Shown here one piece after another: positions 21,391 to 29,038 of a stretch of 33,566 nucleotides of DNA. The stretch is from an uncultured Elusimicrobiales bacterium (lineage in GTDB: Bacteria > Elusimicrobiota > Elusimicrobia > Elusimicrobiales > Elusimicrobiaceae): assembly GCA_944324095.1 (NCBI GenBank), contig CALUUY010000011.1:1-33566 (forward strand), given 5' to 3'. The number at the start of each line of letters is the position of its first letter. Positions within the stretch are counted from its first letter, which is position 1. The position numbers and the translations under genes are program-made. The notes below the pieces were generated by a model, which did not search any database, was not told where the DNA came from, and saw nothing but the letters and a program-made list of their open reading frames with translations.

Positions 21391-22401
21391 ATGAAAATAG
21401 CAGTTTTTGCAGGGGGGAACAAGAATTTTACGGCTTCACGTTTGGCCGTTAAACTGGCCGAAACCTTAGCCGGGCAAGGCCATCAGGCGGAGGTGTTTGC
21501 CGTAAAGGGGAAAGTTGCCGCCAAAACACAAGTTCCGTTAGTGGAATATGGCGCCACGGCTAAACCCAAAACATTGGAAACTTTACTTAAAAAAGAAGGG
21601 GTGGAGTTCGTTATTTCTTTAATGAATTTACCTGCCTGCGCGGCGGCTATTCAAAACGGCATTGCTTTTGTGTATGCGGAAAACGAAGGTTTTAAAGAAG
21701 ACAAAGCCGCTAAAGACAAAAAAACCATCTTGAAAAAAGCTAAAAAAGTATTGGTTATCCGCACCTCACAGGAGCCTTTAAACAAAAAACCTTATACGGG
21801 GTTAAAAATTCAAGAAGTAACCAACCCGGCCGTGTGGGTGGAGCATTATAACTATAATAAACCTGCCTGCTTTAAGAAAGAAAACAACATTGTGGCGGTG
21901 GGTAAATTATCCAAAGAAAGCGGTTTTGACAATTTGCTTAAAACGTGGGCTCGTTTGGCCCCGGCGCACACTTCCTGGCATTTAACGATTGTGGGTGACG
22001 GCACCGGCAAGGCCGCACTTAAAAAATTTATTGCCAAACACGGTTTGGAAGCCAGCACCGAAATTGTTTCGCAACAAGAAGACGTGTATAGCTTGCTTCG
22101 CAATGCAGACATTTTTGCTTATCCGGCTTTAAACCCGCAGAATGTGGACATTTTGTTGGATGCTATGGCCAGCAAGCTGCCGTGTGTGGCGTGTGAGTCC
22201 GCCCCGGTGGTGGAGCTGGTGTCTAACGGCATTAACGGGCTCATTGTTAACGCCGGGGAAGAAGAACCGTTTACCATCGCCTTGGATGACTTGATGGTAA
22301 ATTGGGGCAAACGGGTGGCCATTGCCATAGAGGCGTCTAAATTAAAAGACCGGTATTCTTTTGATGATTTTGTGCGCGCTTTTGCAGAAATGTTGCTTTA
22401 G
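21391..22401 (+). CDS. Glycosyltransferase family 4-like protein, atypical active site
   Basis: 336 residues, GT-B fold. The N-terminal Rossmann half starts MKIAVFAGGNKNFTASRLAV, and the C-terminal half has ENNIVAVGKLSKESGFDNLL, WHLTIVGDGTG and VSQQEDVYSLLRNADIFAYP. In most GT4 enzymes the donor site carries E-x7-E (EGFP..LLEAM). Here the stretch reads NPQNVDILLDAMASKLP, so both glutamates are replaced (Asn and Asp), which may mean altered donor or reduced activity. The Lys-rich composition is higher than in the neighbours. The start has AGGAGGATGAGTAA before the ATG. It is a single-gene unit bounded by its own promoter and terminator, upstream of two further glycosyltransferases. Cytoplasmic or membrane-associated; acceptor unknown. 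Confidence 0.78.
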   Translation: MKIAVFAGGNKNFTASRLAVKLAETLAGQGHQAEVFAVKGKVAAKTQVPLVEYGATAKPKTLETLLKKEGVEFVISLMNLPACAAAIQNGIAFVYAENEGFKEDKAAKDKKTILKKAKKVLVIRTSQEPLNKKPYTGLKIQEVTNPAVWVEHYNYNKPACFKKENNIVAVGKLSKESGFDNLLKTWARLAPAHTSWHLTIVGDGTGKAALKKFIAKHGLEASTEIVSQQEDVYSLLRNADIFAYPALNPQNVDILLDAMASKLPCVACESAPVVELVSNGINGLIVNAGEEEPFTIALDDLMVNWGKRVAIAIEASKLKDRYSFDDFVRAFAEMLL

Positions 22402-22406
22402 TTGAT

Positions 22407-22432
22407 ACCCCGCGTATGCCGCGGGGTTTTTT
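22407..22432 (+). terminator. Terminator of the first glycosyltransferase gene
   Basis: ACCCCGCG-TATGC-CGCGGGGT followed by six T in total. Confidence 0.9.
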
Positions 22433-22536
22433 GTTTAGTATAAAGAGAACGGAAGTTATAGCGGACGCTTGGATGTATTTGTCAGGTGTGGCTTTTGTAA
22501 TAAGAGTTAAAAACAGCGTATTACGGAGTAAGCAAA

Positions 22537-23619
22537 ATGAAAATTACCTGTGTGGTGGCTACTTTGGGCCCTGGCGGTGCGGAACGTGTGATGACGTACT
22601 TGTGCGCAGGGTTAGCTGCGCGCGGGCACGAGGTTACTTTGCTTACTTTATGTGATGATGTGCCAGATTTTTATGCCGTCCCGCAGGGGGTTCAGCGTGT
22701 ACATTTGCATTTGCCCGCACTTAAAAAGGCAGGCTTTTTGGGTGGAATTTGGCGTTTGTGGCTGATGCTAAAAACCTTGCATACACTAAAGCCGGAAGTA
22801 CTCATCAGTTTTATGAATATGAGCGTATTGGGTGCGGCGTTACTGCTGCGCATTCCCTATATTTATGCCGATCATTTAGACATACGCCCCTGCCCGTGGG
22901 GTAAAAAGTGGCAAGTATTGCGCAGCCTTTTTTTACGTTTTGCGTCACGGATTACGGTTTTATCGGAACGGGACAGAAAATACTTGGCTTTTTACTTTCC
23001 TAAGTGGAAGGCCTCCGTTATTTACAACCCGGCTTTACCGGTTGCTGGGCAGGACTCTCCCCGCCCGGAATTTTTACAGCCGGATTTGCATTATGTATTA
23101 GCAGTGGGCCGCTTGGTCAAACAAAAAGGTTTTGACTTCTTGCTGGAAGCGTGGCGGCGGGTGTGTGATGATTTCCCGCAATGGCGGTTGTGCATTGTGG
23201 GGGCTGGCCCGCTGGAAGCGGAGTTAAAGGAACTGGCCGAGGTGTTGGACATTCAGCACAGCGTGCAGTTTGTAGGGCCGCAAAAAGAAATGCCCCCGCT
23301 TTACCGCCATTGTGAATTATTTGCTATGACTTCCCGCACAGAAGGCTTCCCGATGGTGTTGTTGGAAGCGATGGCGGCGGGACTGCCTGCGGTTAGTTTT
23401 GCTTGTACGGGGCCAGATGTCATTATTCGTAATGGCGAGGACGGCCTATTAGTAAAACCCGGCTACACGGAAGTGTTTGCCAAAGAATTGGCCCGCTTAA
23501 TGCAAGACGAAACCTTGCGCCGGCAGTTGGCCGCGCGCGCACCGGAAGTATGCGAGCGGTTTTCATTGGATAAATATATACAGGCTTACGAGGATTTATG
23601 TACAAACGCCCAAAAATAA
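22537..23619 (+). CDS. Glycosyltransferase family 4 (WaaG/PimB-type)
   Basis: 360 residues. GT-B enzyme with the glycine-rich N-terminus LGPGGAERVMTYLCAGLAAR (11-30), LHYVLAVGRLVKQKGFDFLL, WRLCIVGAGPLEAEL and the canonical donor site TEGFPMVLLEAMAAGLP (E-x7-E intact). It should move a hexose from a nucleotide sugar onto a glycolipid or polysaccharide at the cytoplasmic face of the membrane. CGGAG lies 10 bases before the ATG. It overlaps the following family 2 enzyme gene by 22 bases, so the two are made together. A lipopolysaccharide or surface glycan pathway is the likely setting because a flippase gene follows on the other strand. Confidence 0.9.
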   Translation: MKITCVVATLGPGGAERVMTYLCAGLAARGHEVTLLTLCDDVPDFYAVPQGVQRVHLHLPALKKAGFLGGIWRLWLMLKTLHTLKPEVLISFMNMSVLGAALLLRIPYIYADHLDIRPCPWGKKWQVLRSLFLRFASRITVLSERDRKYLAFYFPKWKASVIYNPALPVAGQDSPRPEFLQPDLHYVLAVGRLVKQKGFDFLLEAWRRVCDDFPQWRLCIVGAGPLEAELKELAEVLDIQHSVQFVGPQKEMPPLYRHCELFAMTSRTEGFPMVLLEAMAAGLPAVSFACTGPDVIIRNGEDGLLVKPGYTEVFAKELARLMQDETLRRQLAARAPEVCERFSLDKYIQAYEDLCTNAQK

Positions 23620-24605
23620 GCATTATTGTCCCCGTGTACAATGTGGAGCCCTATTTGGAAACCTGCCTGCGCAGCGTAGCCGGGCAGACGCTTAAAGAAA
23701 TGGAAGTCATTGTGGTGAACGACGGTTCCACCGATAACAGCGCGCGCATAATAGAACAATTTAAAAAACGTTATTCTCATTTTATTTGTTTGGAGCAAGC
23801 CAATCAGGGCGTTTCAAAAGCGCGTCAAAACGGCTTGGCCCATTCAGAAGGGGAAACGGTCTTGTTTTTGGATGCAGACGATTTTATTCCTTCTTCTTAT
23901 TGTGAGCGCTTGTACCAAGCCTTGCAAAGAACCGATGCCGATATGGCGGTAGGCCCTATTGTGCGCTATTATACCCAAACCCGCCAAGCCGTGCCGGAAG
24001 ATATGGGGGTTTTTTCCCGCTGGTTTTTGGAGGGGGAAGATAAAAAATTATTGTTTACCAACTTTCCGGCTGTTATGGGGTTATGCGGCAAATTGATAAA
24101 ACGGGACTTGTTGGAGCGGGTCCAGTTGGCGTTTTCGCCTTATTTATGCGGGGAGGACATTTGCCCTTCTATACAGTTAATTGCCAATGCAAAAAAGATT
24201 GTTCCGGTTAAAGAGGCGGTGTATTTTTACCGTCAAGGGAGGGAAGGTTCCCAAACAAACAGCGGTACGGAGCGTTTTAGCGGATTATTTAAAGGTTTTT
24301 TAGACGCGCGGAACTATTTGCTTCAATCCGGCCAATATACTGTGTATGCCGAAGGTTTTGAATACGTGCGTTTGGTTTGTTTATGTAGTTTTATGGAGAT
24401 GTACGACTTGAGCGAAACAGACGAGAAACTCCTGCAAGAATACCGCCCCACTCTCCTTTTGCCGGCACGTTTATTTAAAAAGCGTTCGCTTCGTTTCCGT
24501 GCGCGGGTGAAACTTTTAAAATGGTGTTTACGCACGGGGTTTTCGTATGCGCGGTGTATGCAGCAGGTGCGCCGCAGCCGGCGGTGGTTATTTAAAGAAA
24601 AATAA
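23598..24605 (+). CDS. Glycosyltransferase family 2
   Basis: 335 residues. GT-A fold: KISIIVPVYNVEPYLETCLR (7-26), VIVVNDGSTDNS, and the metal-binding DADD in VLFLDADDFIP (~92-102), then CGEDICPSIQ as the likely catalytic base region. The C-terminal ~80 residues are Arg/Lys-rich and probably lie on the membrane (FKKRSLRFRARVKLLKWCLR). It is coupled by overlap to the upstream GT4 gene, with GAGGA before its ATG. It adds a sugar to a growing surface glycan; donor and acceptor unknown. Confidence 0.9.
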   Translation: MYKRPKISIIVPVYNVEPYLETCLRSVAGQTLKEMEVIVVNDGSTDNSARIIEQFKKRYSHFICLEQANQGVSKARQNGLAHSEGETVLFLDADDFIPSSYCERLYQALQRTDADMAVGPIVRYYTQTRQAVPEDMGVFSRWFLEGEDKKLLFTNFPAVMGLCGKLIKRDLLERVQLAFSPYLCGEDICPSIQLIANAKKIVPVKEAVYFYRQGREGSQTNSGTERFSGLFKGFLDARNYLLQSGQYTVYAEGFEYVRLVCLCSFMEMYDLSETDEKLLQEYRPTLLLPARLFKKRSLRFRARVKLLKWCLRTGFSYARCMQQVRRSRRWLFKEK

Positions 24606-24634
24606 GGTTTGTAAAAGGCAGAAAATAAATACGC

Positions 24635-24660
24635 ACGCCCTGCTTAGCGGGGCGTTTTAT
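24635..24660. terminator. Terminator between the glycosyltransferase pair and the flippase gene
   Basis: ACGCCCTGC pairs with GCGGGGCGT around loop TTA (one T:G pair). A clear T-tract is on the plus strand; the minus-strand tail is weaker. Confidence 0.8.
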
Positions 24661-26186
24661 TTGGTGCTAAAAGACGGGTTTTGGCGGGCCGCTTGCATAA
24701 ATAGAGCCCAATCCCCGCTGTATTTAGTTAAGGCATACAACGCCCCTAAAAACACAATTCCGCCCGTTAATAGGGTAAAAAACGGCGTTTTAAACCCACC
24801 CAAGCTGGTGCACAGCGCAGCAGGCAGCAACGCTAAAATATTTAAAGCCGCCAGGCGGGCCATATCCAGTAAAGAGCGGCCAAACGTAATGTGCGCAAAA
24901 TGCTTGTCAAACAGTTTTTTATTAATAGCAAAGCCTATTAAGCAGCACACGGCCTGCACATACGGGAAAGCAAAAGCCCCCCATTGTTTTACGCCCCAAA
25001 TAACGGCCCCGGTAAAGATTAAGTTAGACACCAGTAAATAAGGGAAGGCCTCTTTTAGTTTACGCTGTGCGGAAAACAAATTATTCTGCATAGTAATAGG
25101 CACAAATAAAATCATCATTCCCAAAAGCGGCTGTAAGAAAGCCGCAGCCTGGCGGGCCGCCTGCAAGGTAAAGCTTCCCCGTTCAAAAAACAGGCGGATA
25201 ATGTCCAGCGCATAAAAACAACTAAATACCGCCAGCGGCATTAATAAAAACAACAAAAAGCGGTTGGTGCGTAAAAAATGTACGTTTAGGGCTTGTTCAT
25301 CTTTGCGGGCGGCGTCTTCGCTTAGTTCAATTTTGTTTACCGCACATACGCGCCAGGTTAAGATTTCGGTGGGGGAGTCTGATAATTGTTTGGCATAATT
25401 AAGCGCACTGACCAACCCGCTTCCTAACCCGCTAATTAAGTAAACCGGCAGCCAAGTATTTATCAGGCCGATGATTTCCAGCGCTTGGCTGGTAAGCAAG
25501 TTCTTTTTTAACCGCGAATGGAACCCTTCCAACCCGGCGGAGAATGTCCACTGGCAGCGTGTTTTAAGCAAGTATAAAAACACCAAACATTGCATAATAT
25601 TGGCGGCCAAAAACCCGTACACCATACAAATAATGCCCCAGTTTTTGGCGGCCGCCACCAAAAACAGCAACGGAAACAACGCATTAGCCGGGGTTAACCA
25701 GGTAGAGCCAAACAAACGGCGCATTTCCAAAATATTGCACAAAAAAGACGCCCCTATTTGAAACGCAAACAAAGCGCATACCGCGCTGACCAGCGTTAAA
25801 TTTTGTTGCAGCTCTGCGGATGCAAAACGAGACACCGCCCCCGCTATGTGCTGCGGATACAGTATCCCTAATACAATACACGCCGCTCCCAGCCCTGCAT
25901 AAAAGAAAAGCACGCTGTTAAGCAAGCGCATACCGCTGCCGGGGGAATGTTTGTCCGCGCAGATGGCTTCCGGAATGAATACGGCGGTATTAATGTGTTG
26001 TAAAAAATTCACGCCCATACCGCACAGCATTATGAGGTAAAAATAAATATCGGTTTGCGTGTGGGCGCCAAAATACAGAGCGATTAGTATCCCGTTAATA
26101 AACGAGCATAACTTCCACGCCGCGGTGGAACCCACCGCCCACGCCGCGCCCTTGCGGTAAGAAACGGGCTGAAAAAGGTTTGGCAT
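24657..26186 (-). CDS. MurJ/MviN-like polytopic flippase
   Basis: 509 residues, about 12-14 membrane helices, in the MOP flippase superfamily. The start YRKGAAWAVGSTAAWKLCSF and the repeated helix pairs (ALYFGAHTQTDIYFYLIMLC; LSAVNYAKQLSDSPTEIL-like motif near 270; VFSCFYALDIIRLFFERGSF near 320) match MurJ/Wzx-type carriers of lipid-linked saccharides. The RLFFERGSFT motif is typical of MurJ relatives. Whether it moves lipid II or a surface-glycan intermediate is not readable; next to glycosyltransferases a Wzx-like role is plausible. The ATG follows a perfect TATAAT by seven bases with no ribosome binding site, a possible leaderless transcript. It is divergent from gatB. Confidence 0.78.
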   Translation of the reverse strand: MPNLFQPVSYRKGAAWAVGSTAAWKLCSFINGILIALYFGAHTQTDIYFYLIMLCGMGVNFLQHINTAVFIPEAICADKHSPGSGMRLLNSVLFFYAGLGAACIVLGILYPQHIAGAVSRFASAELQQNLTLVSAVCALFAFQIGASFLCNILEMRRLFGSTWLTPANALFPLLFLVAAAKNWGIICMVYGFLAANIMQCLVFLYLLKTRCQWTFSAGLEGFHSRLKKNLLTSQALEIIGLINTWLPVYLISGLGSGLVSALNYAKQLSDSPTEILTWRVCAVNKIELSEDAARKDEQALNVHFLRTNRFLLFLLMPLAVFSCFYALDIIRLFFERGSFTLQAARQAAAFLQPLLGMMILFVPITMQNNLFSAQRKLKEAFPYLLVSNLIFTGAVIWGVKQWGAFAFPYVQAVCCLIGFAINKKLFDKHFAHITFGRSLLDMARLAALNILALLPAALCTSLGGFKTPFFTLLTGGIVFLGALYALTKYSGDWALFMQAARQNPSFSTK

Positions 26187-26193
26187 ATTTGAT

Positions 26194-26201
26194 ATTATAA
26201 T
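26194..26201. promoter_or_regulatory. Overlapping divergent -10 elements (flippase gene / gatB)
   Basis: ATTATAAT reads TATAAT on both strands: 26194-26199 on the minus strand and 26196-26201 on the plus strand. Only 34 bases separate the two start codons, so the two promoters should compete. Neither has a good -35. Confidence 0.5.
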
Positions 26202-26220
26202 AATTTAGGAGATATTAAAC

Positions 26221-27669
26221 GTGACAACCCAATTTGAACCTGTTATCGGACTGGAAATCCACGTCCAATTAGCCAGCAAAACCAAATTGTTTTGCTCTTG
26301 CCCCAATGGCGTGGGGGACGAAACCAAACCCAATACCGCCATCTGCCCCCGCTGCACGGGCCAGCCGGGTGTATTGCCCGTATTAACCGAAGGCGCTGTG
26401 GAACTGGCTGTCAGAGCCGGGCTGGCGCTGGGCTGCAAAGTGAATGAATATTCCACTTTCTCCCGTAAACATTATTTTTATCCGGATTTGCCTAAAGGCT
26501 ATCAAATCACCCAGTACGACAAACCCATCAACGGCGCCGGCAGTATAGAAATTACCTTCGGCCCCAAAGAAAATTTACAGAAAAAGAAAATCGGTATCCA
26601 TCACGCCCATTTGGAAGAAGACGCCAGCAAGTCTTCCCATTTTGACGGATATTCTTTAATTGATTTTAACCGTTCCGGCTGCCCGCTTTTGGAAATTGTT
26701 TCTATGCCCGATATGCGCAGCCCTGAAGAGGCCTATGCTTATTTGACGGAAATTAAACGCCTGATGAAATGGGTGGACGCTTCCAACTGCGATATGGAGA
26801 AAGGTGAACTTCGCGTGGATGTGAACGTGTCTTTGCGTCCGGTGGGGCAGGAAAAATTCGGCACCCGGTGCGAGATTAAGAACTTGAACTCTTTTAAAGC
26901 GGTAAAAGACGCGCTTCATTATGAAATTAACCGCCAGACCGAGCTGTTAAACGCCGGCGGGCACGTGGTGCAGGAAACGCGTTTGTGGGATAAGGAAGAA
27001 AACGTAACCCGTCCTATGCGCTCTAAAGAAGATGCCTTGGATTATCGTTATTTCCCGGAGCCGGATTTGCCGCCCCTGGTGCTCAAGCACGATTGGTTGG
27101 AGCGTGTTAAATCCCAAATGCCGGAGCTCCCGGCCCAAAAAGAAGCCAAGTTTATGGCGGCCGGTTTAAATGCGTATGATGCCGGCGTGTTGACCTCTTC
27201 TTTAGATTTAGCCCGCTATTTTGAAGAAGTCACTTCCAATAAAGCCGTAACGGTAAAAACGGCTTCCAACTGGATACAGACGGATTTGTTGGGTATGCTG
27301 AATGCGGAAAAGAAAGAAATTTCCCAAAGCCCCATATCCGCTTCTGTATTGGCGGAGTTGTTGGAAATGGTGGAAAGCGGCAAAATTACCCGCCGCCAAG
27401 GCCGGGAAGTATTTGACAAAATTTGGGCTAACGGCGGGCGCCCCAAGGAAATTGTGGAAGCTTGCGGGATGGTGCAGGTAAGCGATGAAGGCCAGCTGGA
27501 AACCTGGGCCAAAGAAGCCATCGCTGCCACTCCCAAAGCCGTGGCCGATTATAAAAAAGGCAATAAAGCGGCTATTGGCGCCTTAGTGGGTGCGGTTATG
27601 CGCAAAAGCAAAGGCAAGGCCAACCCGGCTTTGCTTAGCAAAACGCTGGCCCGCTTGTTGGAAGAGTAA
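26221..27669 (+). CDS. gatB: Asp/Glu-tRNA(Asn/Gln) amidotransferase subunit B
   Basis: 482 residues, normal length. The start FEPVIGLEIHVQLASKTKLFCSC and the zinc-site cysteines of CSCPN and CPRCTG identify GatB. YFYPDLPKGYQITQYDKPI, HLEEDASKS, DFNRSGCPLLEIVS and DYRYFPEPDLPPL are hallmark motifs of the kinase domain, which activates the misacylated tRNA. The C-terminal YqeY-like tail begins near 300 and ends with AIGALVGAVMRKSKGKANPA, which contacts the tRNA. With GatA and GatC (not in this window) it converts Glu-tRNA-Gln or Asp-tRNA-Asn. The start is GTG, nine bases after AGGAGA. A weak hairpin, TTTGCCT/GGGCAAA (near 27671-27693), follows the stop but lacks a T-tract. Confidence 0.96.
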   Translation: MTTQFEPVIGLEIHVQLASKTKLFCSCPNGVGDETKPNTAICPRCTGQPGVLPVLTEGAVELAVRAGLALGCKVNEYSTFSRKHYFYPDLPKGYQITQYDKPINGAGSIEITFGPKENLQKKKIGIHHAHLEEDASKSSHFDGYSLIDFNRSGCPLLEIVSMPDMRSPEEAYAYLTEIKRLMKWVDASNCDMEKGELRVDVNVSLRPVGQEKFGTRCEIKNLNSFKAVKDALHYEINRQTELLNAGGHVVQETRLWDKEENVTRPMRSKEDALDYRYFPEPDLPPLVLKHDWLERVKSQMPELPAQKEAKFMAAGLNAYDAGVLTSSLDLARYFEEVTSNKAVTVKTASNWIQTDLLGMLNAEKKEISQSPISASVLAELLEMVESGKITRRQGREVFDKIWANGGRPKEIVEACGMVQVSDEGQLETWAKEAIAATPKAVADYKKGNKAAIGALVGAVMRKSKGKANPALLSKTLARLLEE

Positions 27670-27733
27670 TTTGCCTGCTAGAACAGGGCAAAGAAGGCTT
27701 TTATTAAGTAATTAATAAAACGTTGGCGGAGAA

Positions 27734-27763
27734 TTGACCCGCAAACGGAAAGTCTGCTATCAT
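27734..27763 (+). promoter_or_regulatory. Promoter of pal-cpoB-tolB
   Basis: TTGACC, 18-base spacer, extended -10 TGC TATCAT, giving a leader of about 30 bases that includes GGAG. Confidence 0.75.
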
Positions 27764-27800
27764 TTATGGGTAGCTTCAAATATTTAATATGGAGAAACAG

Positions 27801-28301
27801 ATGAAAAACTTGTTGAAAGTTGTTCTGGTTTTGTCTTTAGCCGCCGGCTTAAGCGCCTGCAAAAAGAACGTTAAAGACGATGCCAATGCCGACTTGACTG
27901 CCGGTTCTTCCACCGAAATGGTATTGGAAGAAACCGTAACCGAAGTTGTTCCCGCTGCGGAACTGAGCTTGGGTACCGTACATTTTGCGTTGGACAAGTA
28001 TAACTTGACCGCCGAAAACCGCAAAATCTTGGAAGCAAATGCCAAATTGATCAAAGAAAAAGCTGCTAACGTAAAATTAGTGGTAGAAGGCAATTGCGAC
28101 GACAGAGGCACCATCGCCTACAACATTGCGTTGGGCGAAAAAAGAGCCAATGAAGTAAAAGATTACTATGTCCGCTTGGGCATTGCGGCCGATAAAATTA
28201 CCACCGTTTCTTACGGGGAAGAAAAACCGGTCTGCTACGAAGCCACTCAGAGCTGCTGGGCTAAAAACCGCCGCGCTGACACCGTGCTTATCGTAAAATA
28301 A
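27801..28301 (+). CDS. pal: Peptidoglycan-associated lipoprotein Pal
   Basis: 166 residues. Lipoprotein signal peptide MKNLLKVVLVLSLAAGLSAC (Cys20), an Ala/Thr/Glu linker, then an OmpA-like domain from ~55: VHFALDKYNLTAENRKIL, VVEGNCDDRGTIAYNIALGE, KRANEVKDYYVRLGI, ISYGEEKP-like VSYGEEKPVC, and NRRADTVLIVK. It tethers the outer membrane to peptidoglycan through diaminopimelate. In well-known Pal proteins the segment reads EGHCDERGT; here His is replaced by Asn. Two extra cysteines in EKPVCYEATQSCWAKNRR may form a disulfide. I chose the second ATG (27801), which has GGAG eight bases upstream; the earlier ATG (27789) would put charged residues before the signal peptide without a site. Confidence 0.92.
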   Translation: MKNLLKVVLVLSLAAGLSACKKNVKDDANADLTAGSSTEMVLEETVTEVVPAAELSLGTVHFALDKYNLTAENRKILEANAKLIKEKAANVKLVVEGNCDDRGTIAYNIALGEKRANEVKDYYVRLGIAADKITTVSYGEEKPVCYEATQSCWAKNRRADTVLIVK

Positions 28302-28329
28302 GTAATTTGCAAAAGGAGCCCGAACCACT

Positions 28330-29031
28330 ATGAAAAACGTTATTAAACTCATTTTTATAGGAGGTTCGGGCTTGCTTTTGTCCGGCTGCTTAGCCAGCGA
28401 GCGCGATATGGGCACGCTAAAGCTGCAGCTAAAAGAACTGAACGATTCCATTACCGTTATGCAGGCCAACCAGGCGGAATTGGCCACCAAAATGGAAGAG
28501 TTAAACCGCAATCTTTCCGTCTCTAACGAAAACCTGTCTCAGATGGACGCGCAGATGGTGCGCTTGTCCACCAAGTTGGACGACTTATCTGCCGTTGTCC
28601 GCCCGGCGGCTTCTTCAGCCGGTGAGGACGCACAGCCCGCTCCCCAAGGGACGGCTATGCTCCCTTCGGATTTGTTTGCCGAATCCAAAAACCATTTGGA
28701 TAAAGAAGCCTATTCTGCCGCGGTAACCGGTTTTAAATTATACATTAGCAAATACCCTACGGGTGAAAGCGTAGAACAGGCCTATATTTATTTGGGCGAT
28801 GCGTACAGCGGCCTTTCCCAGGCTAAGCCGGCGGCCGTGGCGTATGCTACGCTGTTGCAAAAATTCCCTAAAAGCAAATTAACCGCGCAGGCGCGCGTCA
28901 AATACGCCCGCAGCATTGTGCCGCTGGGTAAGAACGACGAAGCCAAACGGTATTTGTCCTCCGTGGTGCAGGAATTCCCGGGCACGGCGGAAGCTTCCCA
29001 AGCTCAGGCTGAACTGGCCAAAATAAAATAA
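28330..29031 (+). CDS. cpoB: CpoB/YbgF-like cell-division coordinator, lipoprotein variant
   Basis: 233 residues. Signal peptide with lipobox LLLSGC (Cys20), whereas well-studied CpoB is a soluble periplasmic protein. Residues ~28-90 are a coiled coil (LKLQLKELNDSITVMQANQA, MEELNRNLSVSNENLSQMDA) that would trimerise. Residues ~115-233 form TPR repeats: LFAESKNHLDKEAYSAAVTG, AYIYLGDAYSGLSQAKPAAV, ARVKYARSIVPLGKNDEAKR. CpoB links peptidoglycan synthesis with Tol-Pal constriction in Proteobacteria; the same role here is inferred from its place between pal and tolB. AGGAG lies about 12 bases before the ATG. Confidence 0.88.
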   Translation: MKNVIKLIFIGGSGLLLSGCLASERDMGTLKLQLKELNDSITVMQANQAELATKMEELNRNLSVSNENLSQMDAQMVRLSTKLDDLSAVVRPAASSAGEDAQPAPQGTAMLPSDLFAESKNHLDKEAYSAAVTGFKLYISKYPTGESVEQAYIYLGDAYSGLSQAKPAAVAYATLLQKFPKSKLTAQARVKYARSIVPLGKNDEAKRYLSSVVQEFPGTAEASQAQAELAKIK

Positions 29032-29038
29032 TCGTTTT

